Below are positions 1 to 5,903 of a stretch of DNA of 6,074 nt, piece by piece. The first letter of the stretch is position 1, and each line of letters opens with the position of its first letter. The DNA is from an uncultured Clostridia bacterium (GTDB lineage Bacteria > Bacillota > Clostridia > TANB77 > CAG-508). Position numbers and translations under genes: made by a program. The notes beneath the pieces were generated by a model. It did no database searches. It worked only from the letters and a program-made list of their open reading frames with translations, and was not told the origin of the DNA. The DNA lies in contig CAKPKZ010000098.1 of NCBI GenBank assembly GCA_934167435.1, positions 1 through 6,074 on the forward strand, given 5' to 3'.

Positions 1-681
1 TTTGATACAGTGCAAAAAATGGTAGTAGTTCAAAACTACAATAGAAATGAAAAGAAAAATATGTTTTTATTAGATGGTTTACTTTTTTGTTATGAATGCA
101 AACATAAAATAGGAGTAAGAGGAAAAAATAATGGTAATTATTATATGGTGTGCAACAATTATCGCAGGAATTCAAAATTAGGACTTTGCACATCACATGG
201 TTTTAGCTATTCTAATTTGGAATATACGGTAATTAATTATATTAAAAATTTATTTAAAAAAATAGATAATGAAAAAATAGAATTAGAAGTAAAAAAAGGA
301 ATGACAAAATATGATTATGGAAAAATACTTCAAAAACTAGAAAACGAGATAAAATTAATAAATAGCAATATTGACCAGATGTATATAGACAAATTAAACA
401 ATAAAATAAGTGAAGAAATGTATGAAAGATTATTAAAAAAATTGGGAGATGAAATAAAACAAAAGGAAAAAGAATACATAGAAATTAAACAACAAAAAGA
501 AGAAGCAAAACAAGATGATACAGAAAAAATAAAAAGTGTTGTACAGGATTTTCTGAGTCTAAATAAACCAACATCAGAAATTATGAAAGTAATTATTAAT
601 AGAATAGAGATACATCAAGACAAACAGTTAGATTTGTATTTTAATTTTAAACAATTAAATAATTTAAAAGAAAAAATATAA
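1..681 (+). CDS. Large serine recombinase (site-specific integrase), C-terminal part, 5' end outside window
   Basis: Integrase of a mobile element; large serine recombinases excise and integrate elements at short att sites. Only the C-terminal part is present. The frame is open to the first base, and the residues FDTVQKM at the edge fit the end of the recombinase domain just before the zinc ribbon, so the gene begins left of the window and neither GTG at 10 nor ATG at 19 is likely to be the true start. A zinc ribbon follows: cysteine codons at 88 and 97 (CYEC) and at 151 and 187, giving CX2C-X17-C-X11-C, with the usual LLFC and YYMVCNN surroundings. Next is a Lys/Glu-rich helical stretch (about 300-540) matching the coiled coil that controls synapsis in this family. 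The tail, containing VIINRIEIHQDKQLDLYF, is the usual C-terminal beta segment. The catalytic serine domain is not in the window, so activity cannot be judged. Confidence 0.9.
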   Translation, partial: FDTVQKMVVVQNYNRNEKKNMFLLDGLLFCYECKHKIGVRGKNNGNYYMVCNNYRRNSKLGLCTSHGFSYSNLEYTVINYIKNLFKKIDNEKIELEVKKGMTKYDYGKILQKLENEIKLINSNIDQMYIDKLNNKISEEMYERLLKKLGDEIKQKEKEYIEIKQQKEEAKQDDTEKIKSVVQDFLSLNKPTSEIMKVIINRIEIHQDKQLDLYFNFKQLNNLKEKI

Positions 682-683
682 TG

Positions 684-704
684 CTAATTTAATTCTTAAA
701 TTAG
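684..704. repeat. Perfect 9-bp inverted repeat with 3-nt spacer
   Basis: CTAATTTAA, then TTC, then TTAAATTAG, beginning two bases after the recombinase stop codon. The arms match perfectly but are almost pure A/T, and no T-run follows, so it is a poor terminator. It lies in the last stretch of the element before the transporter homology begins. It could be a 3' mRNA hairpin or a protein-binding site near the att junction; the role is inferred. Confidence 0.6.
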
Positions 705-724
705 TCAAAAATAAAAGTCATAAC

Positions 725-745
725 AGTCTATTTTTATATCAACCA
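725..745. other. Predicted attachment-site junction between mobile element and ZIP gene
   Basis: Recombinase-end DNA changes here to sequence that, in frame, encodes QPEGISMAVPM. This matches the HNxPEG region of ZIP transporters from Q (740) or P (743) onward, while the codons just upstream (S-L-F-L-Y from 725) do not give the expected His-Asn. The recombinase reading outward to this boundary fits elements such as Tn5397, whose serine recombinase gene lies at an end. The exact crossover dinucleotide cannot be set without the other end of the element or an empty site. Confidence 0.5.
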
Positions 746-1039
746 GAAGGTATATCCATGGCTGTGCCAATGAAAAACGGAGGAATGCCAAAATCAAAAA
801 TAATATTTTACGTTGTATTATCTGGAATAACGACAGGGGTTGGGGCATTTTTAGGAGCAATTGTAGGAACAATTTCGCAAACTATAATAGCTGTTTGCCT
901 AAGCTTTGCTGCAGGGTGCATGCTGTATATTGTATCTGGGGAACTAATACCAGAATCTAACAATTTATACAAAGGAAGAATGACAGCAGTAGGAAATATG
1001 TTAGGATTTATTATAGGAATGATAGCAACCTCAATATAA
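740..1039 (+). pseudogene. ZIP-family metal transporter, 5'-truncated remnant
   Basis: ZIP proteins import divalent metals such as zinc, iron or manganese through an eight-helix membrane fold. This piece starts in the helix-4 signature: PEGISMAVPM is the right half of HNxPEG, which carries metal-binding residues. It continues through helix 5 (FYVVLSGITTGVGAFLGAIV), a helix with the typical SFAAGCMLYIVSGELIPES, and a last helix near AVGNMLGFIIGMIATSI. Helices 1-3 and the His-Asn of helix 4 are missing. An ATG at 758 preceded by AGAAGG at 745-750 could by chance start a 93-residue peptide, but that peptide would lack most of the transport path. The frame stays open upstream of 740 but codes for nothing ZIP-like there, as expected if foreign DNA has replaced the 5' half. 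Normal ZIPs of this group are usually about 250-270 residues. Confidence 0.8.
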
Positions 1040-1061
1040 AAAATGATATTTATAAAACTAC

Positions 1062-1090
1062 TTGCTTTTTTCTAATATATGTAGTAAAAT
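1062..1090 (+). promoter_or_regulatory. Predicted sigma-A promoter of pcrA
   Basis: TTGCTT (1062-1067) and TAAAAT (1085-1090) are separated by 17 bases. This puts transcription start near 1097, about 30 bases before the pcrA start codon, with the SD GGAAGG at 1112-1117. It gives pcrA a start independent of the truncated ZIP gene, after which no terminator is seen. The call rests on box match and spacing only, and A/T-rich DNA yields such matches by chance. Confidence 0.55.
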
Positions 1091-1125
1091 ACAAACATAA
1101 ATTTGAATAATGGAAGGAAAATAAA

Positions 1126-3408
1126 ATGCAAGATATATTAGAAGGATTAAATAATAAACAATACGAAGCAGTTGTAAACACAGAAGGACCATGTTTGGTA
1201 ATTGCCGGTGCAGGAAGTGGAAAAACAAAAGTATTAACACATAAAATAGCATATTTAATGCAAGAAAAAAACGCCAAACCATGGGACATATTAGCAATTA
1301 CATTTACAAATAAAGCAGCAAACGAAATGAAGGAAAGAATAGAAGGGCTAGTTGGAGATGCAGTAAGAGATATGTGGATAGGAACATTCCATTCTATTTG
1401 CGTAAGAATTTTAAGAAGATTTATAGATAGAATAGGATTTGAATCATCATTTATAATATTTGATACATCAGACCAAAAAACATTAATAAAAGCATGTTTA
1501 AAAGAACTAGGCATTGATGACAAAATGTTTACAGATAGAGCAGTACAATCAGAAATAAGCAATGCTAAAAATGAAATGCTAGAACCAGAGCAATATTTAG
1601 TAAGAGCAAATGGAGACTTTAGAAAAGAAAAAATTGCATCAATATATCAACTATATCAAAAAAAATTAAAAGAAAACAATGCAATAGATTTTGATGATAT
1701 TATAAACTATACAATAAAAATATTATTAGAAAACCTAGATGTATTAGAATATTACTCTAACAAATTCAAATACATACTAGTAGACGAATATCAAGATACG
1801 AATAAAGCACAATTTACATTAGTAACAATGTTAGCATCCAAAAACGGTAATATTACTGTAGTTGGTGATAATGACCAAGGGATATACAGCTTTCGTGGAG
1901 CAGACATTTCAAACATATTAAATTTTGAAAGAGACTTTCCAGGAACTAAAATTATAAAATTAGAACAAAATTATAGATGTACAGGAAACATATTAAATGT
2001 TGCAAACTCAGTTATAAAACACAATGAAGTTAAATATGATAAAAAATTATGGACAGAAAACGAAACAGGAAATTTACCAAAATTCTATTTAGCAGACAAT
2101 GAATATGATGAAGGAACATATATAGTAAAACAAATAGAACATTTAAAAAGAGAAGAATATTATAAATATTCAGATTTTGCTATATTATATAGAATGAATA
2201 CACAATCAAGAGCAATAGAAGATATACTAAGAAGAGAAAACATACCATACAAAATCGTAGGAGGGTTAAAGTTCTACGAAAGAAAAGAAATAAAAGATAT
2301 AATTTCATATTTACGATTAATACAAAACCAATCAGATAACTTAAGTTTAAAAAGAATAATAAACGAGCCTAAAAGAGGAATTGGAAAAACAAGTCTTGAA
2401 AATATAGAACAATTATCTAATTCTAATGGTGTTTCGATGTATGAAATTATAAAAAATGCAGAACAATATGGACTAAATAGAGTATTTTTAAACTCAAGAG
2501 AATTTGTAAATGCAATAGAAGAACTAATAGCGCAAAAAGAAGAATTATCAATATCAGAATTAATAAAACAAACATTAAAAAAGACAGGGTATGTAAAAGC
2601 GTTAGAACAAGAAAATACAATAGAGGCAGAAAACAGAATAGAGAACTTAGATGAATTTTTAACAGTTGCAATAGAATTTGAAGAAGAATTTGCCGAAAAT
2701 AAATTAAGTGACTTTTTAGAGGGAATAACATTATCTAGTGATTTAGACAATATGGAAGAAGCGGAAGAATCAGTTACATTAATGACATTACATAGTGCAA
2801 AAGGTTTGGAATTTCCAGTTGTATTTTTAGTAGGAATGGAAGAAGGAATTTTTCCAGGATATAAATCTATAGGAGAACCAAAAGAATTAGAAGAAGAAAG
2901 GCGTCTTTGTTATGTTGGAATAACAAGAGCAAAAGAAAATTTATATTTAACTTGCAGTAAGCAAAGAACAATATTTGGTTCAACAAGTTGTAATCCAATG
3001 TCTAGATTTTTAAAAGAAATTCCAAAAGAATTGTTAGATGGTTATGAAGAAGAAGACAGCAAAAAGGAATTTTCAGATTCAAAATACAGTTGGACATACG
3101 GAAGTAAGGATAATGGAAATATAAAAACATATAAAATCACAGAGCAAAAAAGCAAAGTTGTAGCAGCAAGTGGATTTATGTTTAGAACTGCAGATAATTT
3201 CTTAAATTCATTAACATCAAATAAGAAACAGGAAACCATAGATTTGTCAAAGTATGAAGAAGGAGTTAGAGTTTTCCATAAAAAGTTTGGAGAAGGCACA
3301 ATACAATTAGTAGAACCAGAAGGTGAAGACTTAAAAGTAGATATTAACTTTGACAAAGTTGGGCATAAACGACTTATGGCAAAATTTGCAGGGCTTGAAA
3401 TAATATAA
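1126..3408 (+). CDS. pcrA: ATP-dependent 3'-5' DNA helicase PcrA (UvrD/Rep family, SF1A)
   Basis: Unwinds DNA in nucleotide excision and mismatch repair and in clearing replication and recombination intermediates; the Gram-positive counterpart of UvrD. At 760 residues it is slightly longer than typical PcrA (about 720-740). All SF1A motifs are visible in order: Q motif LNNKQYEAV (8-16), Walker A AGAGSGKT (27-34), Ia ITFTNKAANEM (58-68), Ib GTFHS (86-90), Walker B DEYQDTN (220-226), III VGDNDQGIYSFRGAD (246-260), IV LEQNYR (279-284), GGLKFYERKEIKD (379-391), V TLHSAKGLEF (554-563) and VI EEERRLCYVGITRAK (589-603). The last 50 residues (from EEGVRVFHKKFGEGTI) are the Tudor-like domain of PcrA, linked to RNA polymerase binding. 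The start is supported by GGAAGG at 1112-1117, 8 bases upstream. Motif III has Phe256 where the best-studied PcrA has a base-stacking Trp, and Gly252 where Ser is usual. The ligase and pcrB genes that sometimes flank pcrA are absent here. Confidence 0.97.
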   Translation: MQDILEGLNNKQYEAVVNTEGPCLVIAGAGSGKTKVLTHKIAYLMQEKNAKPWDILAITFTNKAANEMKERIEGLVGDAVRDMWIGTFHSICVRILRRFIDRIGFESSFIIFDTSDQKTLIKACLKELGIDDKMFTDRAVQSEISNAKNEMLEPEQYLVRANGDFRKEKIASIYQLYQKKLKENNAIDFDDIINYTIKILLENLDVLEYYSNKFKYILVDEYQDTNKAQFTLVTMLASKNGNITVVGDNDQGIYSFRGADISNILNFERDFPGTKIIKLEQNYRCTGNILNVANSVIKHNEVKYDKKLWTENETGNLPKFYLADNEYDEGTYIVKQIEHLKREEYYKYSDFAILYRMNTQSRAIEDILRRENIPYKIVGGLKFYERKEIKDIISYLRLIQNQSDNLSLKRIINEPKRGIGKTSLENIEQLSNSNGVSMYEIIKNAEQYGLNRVFLNSREFVNAIEELIAQKEELSISELIKQTLKKTGYVKALEQENTIEAENRIENLDEFLTVAIEFEEEFAENKLSDFLEGITLSSDLDNMEEAEESVTLMTLHSAKGLEFPVVFLVGMEEGIFPGYKSIGEPKELEEERRLCYVGITRAKENLYLTCSKQRTIFGSTSCNPMSRFLKEIPKELLDGYEEEDSKKEFSDSKYSWTYGSKDNGNIKTYKITEQKSKVVAASGFMFRTADNFLNSLTSNKKQETIDLSKYEEGVRVFHKKFGEGTIQLVEPEGEDLKVDINFDKVGHKRLMAKFAGLEII

Positions 3409-3423
3409 AAATAAAAAACAAAT

Positions 3424-3477
3424 GGAATGCACCCAAAATGTTAGGTAAAAACTAACAAAGAAAGGTGCATTTTTTTA
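3424..3477 (+). terminator. Two-tier Rho-independent terminator after pcrA
   Basis: The outer stem AATGCACC (3426-3433) pairs with GGTGCATT (3464-3471), and G·U pairs can extend it from 3424. Inside it sits a second stem, TGTTAG (3439-3444) with CTAACA (3452-3457). A run of seven T (3470-3476) follows. The position, 15 bases after the pcrA stop, fits termination of pcrA. The nested inner hairpin is unusual for a simple terminator. Confidence 0.85.
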
Positions 3478-3534
3478 TTTTAAATTTATGTATAAAAAAA
3501 TAAAAAAAGCAAAAAATAAATAAGTATAAAAAAG

Positions 3535-3540
3535 AAAGGA
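3535..3540 (+). promoter_or_regulatory. SD that fixes the first coat gene start at 3550
   Basis: AAAGGA ends directly against the ATG at 3541, which is too close for that codon to be used, but lies 9 bases before the in-frame ATG at 3550. The encoded protein therefore begins MADLNQ rather than MIKMADLNQ. Confidence 0.75.
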
Positions 3541-3549
3541 ATGATTAAA

Positions 3550-3738
3550 ATGGCAGATTTAAATCAATTAGAATTACAACATTTAAGACATTTAATAGGT
3601 GCACATGAAACTGCATACCAAAAATTAAACACATATTCATCACAAGCAGTAGATCCACAAATAAAACAAGTATTTACAAAAGCTGCGCAAGACAGTTTAA
3701 ATACTAAACAAAAATTAATGACATTTTTAAATGAGTAA
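3550..3738 (+). CDS. Small helical spore coat-associated protein (CotF companion)
   Basis: A 62-residue protein with no signal peptide or membrane segment and no cysteine. It looks like two amphipathic helices (about 4-30 and 36-60) joined at a VDP turn (residues 34-36), the pattern of half a ferritin-like or Coat F four-helix bundle. Many Clostridia carry similar short proteins annotated as spore coat or ferritin-like next to Coat F-domain genes. The next gene is such a protein, starting 10 bases downstream with its SD abutting this stop codon, so the two are almost certainly co-transcribed. From that context it is inferred to be a spore coat component made in the mother cell. I recognise no catalytic or metal-binding residues. 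No convincing sporulation sigma-factor promoter was found in 3478-3534, which is very A-rich. Confidence 0.8.
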   Translation: MADLNQLELQHLRHLIGAHETAYQKLNTYSSQAVDPQIKQVFTKAAQDSLNTKQKLMTFLNE

Positions 3739-3743
3739 GGAGG
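3739..3743 (+). promoter_or_regulatory. SD abutting upstream stop; fixes the CotF-like start at 3749
   Basis: GGAGG follows the TAA of the first coat gene at once and lies 5 bases before ATG 3749. The in-frame ATG at 3731, inside the upstream gene, has no SD. The layout suggests translational coupling, so the two products may be made in similar amounts. Confidence 0.8.
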
Positions 3744-3748
3744 AAATA

Positions 3749-3994
3749 ATGGACGAGAAAACAATGGTAAACGATATTTTATCAGGAGTAAAATCTGACT
3801 TAACTGCATACCAAACAGCAATTACAGAAGCTCAAAACATGCAATTAAGACAAACACTTCAACAAATAAGAAATAATGACGAAAGTTTCCAATTTGAATT
3901 ATTTAAAGTAGCTCAAAATAAGGGTTATTATAAACCAGCACAAAAAGCTACAGTAACTGAAGTTGGAACAGTAAAAACAGAATTACAACAATAA
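3749..3994 (+). CDS. Coat F-domain spore coat protein
   Basis: An 81-residue protein matching the Coat F domain family: an N-terminal MDEKTMVNDILSGVKSDLT helix, a second helix with the diagnostic QLRQTLQQIRNNDESFQFEL region (about 32-51), then KGYYKPA (58-64) before a short tail. Family members are spore coat structural proteins made late in sporulation and placed on the spore surface; some are annotated ferritin-like because of their helical bundle. It is about half the length of Bacillus subtilis CotF (160 residues, cleaved into two coat polypeptides as I recall), and with the gene before it would make up a similar total. The start is set by GGAGG at 3739-3743. It is the second gene of a two-gene operon followed by a hairpin. 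The family call is firm; partnership with the upstream product is inferred. Confidence 0.9.
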   Translation: MDEKTMVNDILSGVKSDLTAYQTAITEAQNMQLRQTLQQIRNNDESFQFELFKVAQNKGYYKPAQKATVTEVGTVKTELQQ

Positions 3995-4000
3995 TAAAAA

Positions 4001-4025
4001 TACAAAAGGAAAAAATCCTTTTGTA
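4001..4025 (+). terminator. Perfect 10-bp hairpin after the coat operon, no T-tail
   Basis: TACAAAAGGA (4001-4010) pairs perfectly with TCCTTTTGTA (4016-4025) around a loop of five A, starting 7 bases after the stop codon. What follows (CTACATAG) is not a T-run, so it may stabilise the mRNA 3' end or terminate weakly rather than act as a classic Rho-independent terminator. Confidence 0.6.
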
Positions 4026-4117
4026 CTACATAGTATAAAAATAGGAGAAAAAGCCAAAAAAACAGAGATAAAGAAAGTATTTTTAAAAAATGCTAGGGAA
4101 ATAAGGTTTTAGTCAAT

Positions 4118-4146
4118 TTGAAAAAAACATAAAAATGAAATATTAT
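4118..4146 (+). promoter_or_regulatory. Predicted sigma-A promoter of the M23 peptidase gene
   Basis: TTGAAA (4118-4123) and TATTAT (4141-4146) are separated by 17 bases, placing the start of transcription near 4153 and a leader of about 25 bases. The good match to vegetative consensus argues against this peptidase being only a sporulation (SpoIIQ-like) gene despite the coat genes upstream. The preceding stretch 4026-4117 is A-rich and shows nothing else supportable. Confidence 0.65.
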
Positions 4147-4147
4147 A

Positions 4148-4177
4148 TACACTATCATATACAAAGGAGATAGTGTA
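4148..4177. repeat. 9-bp perfect inverted repeat around the start of transcription and SD: possible operator
   Basis: TACACTATC (4148-4156) and GATAGTGTA (4169-4177) are perfect complements separated by 12 bases that hold most of the SD (AAAGGAG, 4163-4169). The repeat begins one base after the -10 box and ends directly before the ATG. With the promoter above, most of the left arm would lie upstream of the transcript start, so a DNA operator fits better than an RNA hairpin. If transcription starts further upstream, it would instead form a stem holding the SD in its loop. Confidence 0.6.
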
Positions 4178-5188
4178 ATGTTTAAAAAAGTAATTATACA
4201 CGCTAAAAGATCAGTTAAAATTATAGTTTTAACTATGATTGCTACTTTTCTAATTATAGGTGCAGTTGCTTTTCTATACAAACCGACATATAGTGTAACA
4301 ATAAACGGGGAGCAAGTAGGGTATACTGAAAATAAAAGCGAATTACAAAAAACAATAAATAATTATTTAGAAAATGGCGAAGGAAACAATGTAGCATTTG
4401 TACAAATTAAAAATCTACCAGAATACAAACTGTGCTTGTTAAAAAAAGGAATTGTAGCAAATGACGAAGAAATAATTGCTAAAGTAAAAGAAGAGGGTAT
4501 TACATATTATCGATACTATGCTATTTTAGACAATCAAGAAGAAAAAGCATATGTTTCAACATTTAAAGAAGCAGAAGGTGTTGTAAATTCATTAAAGGAA
4601 AAAAATAGCTCTAATTTAGAGGGAATATCAATTATAGAAAAATACGAAACTCAATTACAACCAATAATATCAGAAGAAGAAGCACTAGCAAAATTATATG
4701 TAGAACCACCAAAAAAAGTTGTAGTAGCAAAAAATAATTCATATTCAAAATATGAAGCAACAGGAAGTGTTAATACAGCAAGTAAAACATCTACTGCAAA
4801 AGCCAATATTGGAATAAGCCTAATAAGACCTGTTTCAGGAATAATAACTTCAAGATTTGGAGCAGGAAGTAGTATAAGAAGGTCATCACATACAGGACTA
4901 GATATAGCAACATCAACAGGAACACCAATAGTTGCGGCAGCTCCTGGAACTGTTACATTTTCAGGATGGAAAGGTTCATATGGAAATATGATTGTAATAA
5001 CACATTCAAACGGAATTCAAACATATTATGGCCATTGTCAAAAGCTATATGTATCTGCTGGAGCAAAAGTTTCGCAAGGACAAACAATAGCAGCTGTTGG
5101 TTCAACAGGAAACTCTACAGGACCACATTTACATTTAGAAGTTAGAGTTAATGGGGTAGCATATAACCCACAAAATTATGTATATTAA
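4178..5188 (+). CDS. Membrane-anchored M23-family (LytM-type) peptidoglycan endopeptidase
   Basis: Predicted zinc peptidase that cuts peptide cross-links in the cell wall, acting outside the membrane. It has 336 residues. A short basic N-terminus (FKKVIIHAKRSVK) precedes one membrane helix (about 14-34) with no clear signal-peptidase site, so it is probably anchored. Residues 36-175 form an extracellular region beginning YSVTINGEQVGYTENKSEL, resembling the repeat-like region before M23 domains in other clostridial proteins. A low-complexity Ser/Thr/Lys linker (about 180-210) leads to the M23 domain (about 214-336). Expected zinc ligands are all present: His238 and Asp242 (HTGLD) and His319 (HLHLE), with catalytic His286 (YGH) and His317. 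It should therefore be active, unlike degenerate regulators such as EnvC or B. subtilis SpoIIQ. The SD AAAGGAG (4163-4169) supports the start. Convergent with mecA. SpoIIQ-like or sporulation use is possible but unsupported. Confidence 0.93.
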   Translation: MFKKVIIHAKRSVKIIVLTMIATFLIIGAVAFLYKPTYSVTINGEQVGYTENKSELQKTINNYLENGEGNNVAFVQIKNLPEYKLCLLKKGIVANDEEIIAKVKEEGITYYRYYAILDNQEEKAYVSTFKEAEGVVNSLKEKNSSNLEGISIIEKYETQLQPIISEEEALAKLYVEPPKKVVVAKNNSYSKYEATGSVNTASKTSTAKANIGISLIRPVSGIITSRFGAGSSIRRSSHTGLDIATSTGTPIVAAAPGTVTFSGWKGSYGNMIVITHSNGIQTYYGHCQKLYVSAGAKVSQGQTIAAVGSTGNSTGPHLHLEVRVNGVAYNPQNYVY

Positions 5189-5189
5189 T

Positions 5190-5231
5190 AAAAAGGAATG
5201 AAATCTATAATAAAGATAATCATTCCTTTTT
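5190..5231. terminator. Bidirectional terminator between convergent genes
   Basis: AAAAAGGAATGA (5190-5201) pairs over 12 bases with TCATTCCTTTTT (5220-5231), with a small inner stem ATCT/AGAT (5203-5206 and 5214-5217). The T-rich right arm gives a U-tail to M23 transcripts, and the A-rich left arm gives one to mecA transcripts. It lies 2 bases from each stop codon, so it serves both genes. Confidence 0.88.
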
Positions 5232-5233
5232 TG

Positions 5234-5869
5234 TTATTTTGCAAAAAACTTTATACCTGTTAATATTGCGTTGTTTTTTATAATTGGCTTTCCATATTCT
5301 AATAGTTTACCCTCAAAACTTTTTGTATAATTTATGCAAGTTGAAAACTCCGAAATATATGAGTGAAGGCAAGAAAAATTAGAATTTTTTTGATTAATAT
5401 TAGAAAATACTAAATAATAAGTATTTTTATATGAATATAGAATTATACTTTTAGCTAACTTTTCATTACTGTTCATAATTTTAGACTTATTTACTGCCTC
5501 GCAAAAAGCGCAGAACTCTTCAAAATTATTAAAGTTATAAATTTTATTTTGAGCCACTATTGGATTAGCTTTTTTTCGCGCACAAACTAATCTTTTTTTA
5601 TTATGTATGTTATTTCCAGAAGTTTTTGAAAATTTAGTTATGGTAAAAACAAAAACATCATCTGGTGAAGAAAAAGATTCTATTAAAAGTTTGCAGTCTT
5701 TGGTAATAAAACCAAGTTCCTTTTCAGCACGATCTAACATTTCAATAAAAAATTCCTGAAATTGTTTTTCATTTGTTATAAAGTCTTTTAATGTTAAATC
5801 TTTTTTTTCTAAATCTTCTATGCTAAGAATAATGCGAATTTTATCCTCTGTTAATTTTTCAATTTTCAT
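5234..5869 (-). CDS. mecA: MecA-family adaptor protein for ClpC/ClpP proteolysis
   Basis: MecA adaptors bring substrates to the ClpC unfoldase and promote its assembly; in B. subtilis MecA targets ComK. Family assignment rests on the N-terminus: MKIEKLTEDKIRIILSIEDL, then LKDF, then FFIEMLDRAEKELGF with LLIESFSSPDDVFVFTITK closing the N-terminal substrate-binding domain (about 1-80). A basic linker (about 81-105) leads to the C-terminal ClpC-binding domain, which begins YNFNNFEEF and ends near LLEYGKPIIKNNAILTGI. It has 211 residues, slightly shorter than usual (about 215-240). The start is at the MKIE methionine: an SD reading AGGAGAG (5878-5884, minus strand) precedes it, and the in-frame extension to 5989 has no MecA similarity. 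Six cysteines, including CX2C at 120-123, are unusual for the family. Its client here is unknown, as no competence genes are in the window. Confidence 0.9.
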   Translation of the reverse strand: MKIEKLTEDKIRIILSIEDLEKKDLTLKDFITNEKQFQEFFIEMLDRAEKELGFITKDCKLLIESFSSPDDVFVFTITKFSKTSGNNIHNKKRLVCARKKANPIVAQNKIYNFNNFEEFCAFCEAVNKSKIMNSNEKLAKSIILYSYKNTYYLVFSNINQKNSNFSCLHSYISEFSTCINYTKSFEGKLLEYGKPIIKNNAILTGIKFFAK

Positions 5870-5877
5870 ATAAGCTT

Positions 5878-5884
5878 CTCTCCT
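5878..5884 (-). promoter_or_regulatory. SD that fixes the mecA start at 5869
   Basis: Read on the minus strand this is AGGAGAG, with the core GGAG 10 bases before the ATG at 5869-5867. It supports the 211-residue form over the longer open frame that begins at 5989. Confidence 0.75.
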
Positions 5885-5903
5885 TTTATATAATGCTAAA
5901 TAT

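Noticed and set aside
758..1039. A complete small membrane protein starting at ATG 758
   Set aside because: Homology to ZIP continues upstream of this codon (PEGIS), so it is an internal methionine of a truncated gene, though chance expression is possible.
1057..1085. ACTAC...GTAGT inverted repeat around the pcrA promoter
   Set aside because: Only five pairs with a 19-base gap; expected by chance in this composition.
1050..1562. Minus-strand open frame opposite pcrA (with others at 2274-2750 and 3042-3356)
   Set aside because: Lies within a well-supported gene, has no SD or family match, and its hydrophobic composition is what the reverse of an A-rich gene gives.
3478..3534. Sporulation sigma-factor promoter for the coat operon
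   Set aside because: The stretch is A-rich with TATAAA-like words but no pair of boxes matching a sigma-E, -G or -K pattern well enough to report.
3541..3549. ATG at 3541 as start of the first coat gene
   Set aside because: The SD touches this codon with no spacing; ATG 3550 has a 9-base spacing.
3731..3748. ATG at 3731 as start of the Coat F gene, overlapping the upstream gene
   Set aside because: No SD before it, while GGAGG stands 5 bases before ATG 3749, and the family-like sequence begins at MDEK.
3564..3821. Minus-strand open frame opposite the coat genes, and a similar one at 4093-4281
   Set aside because: Both overlap supported genes or promoters on the other strand and have no recognisable product.
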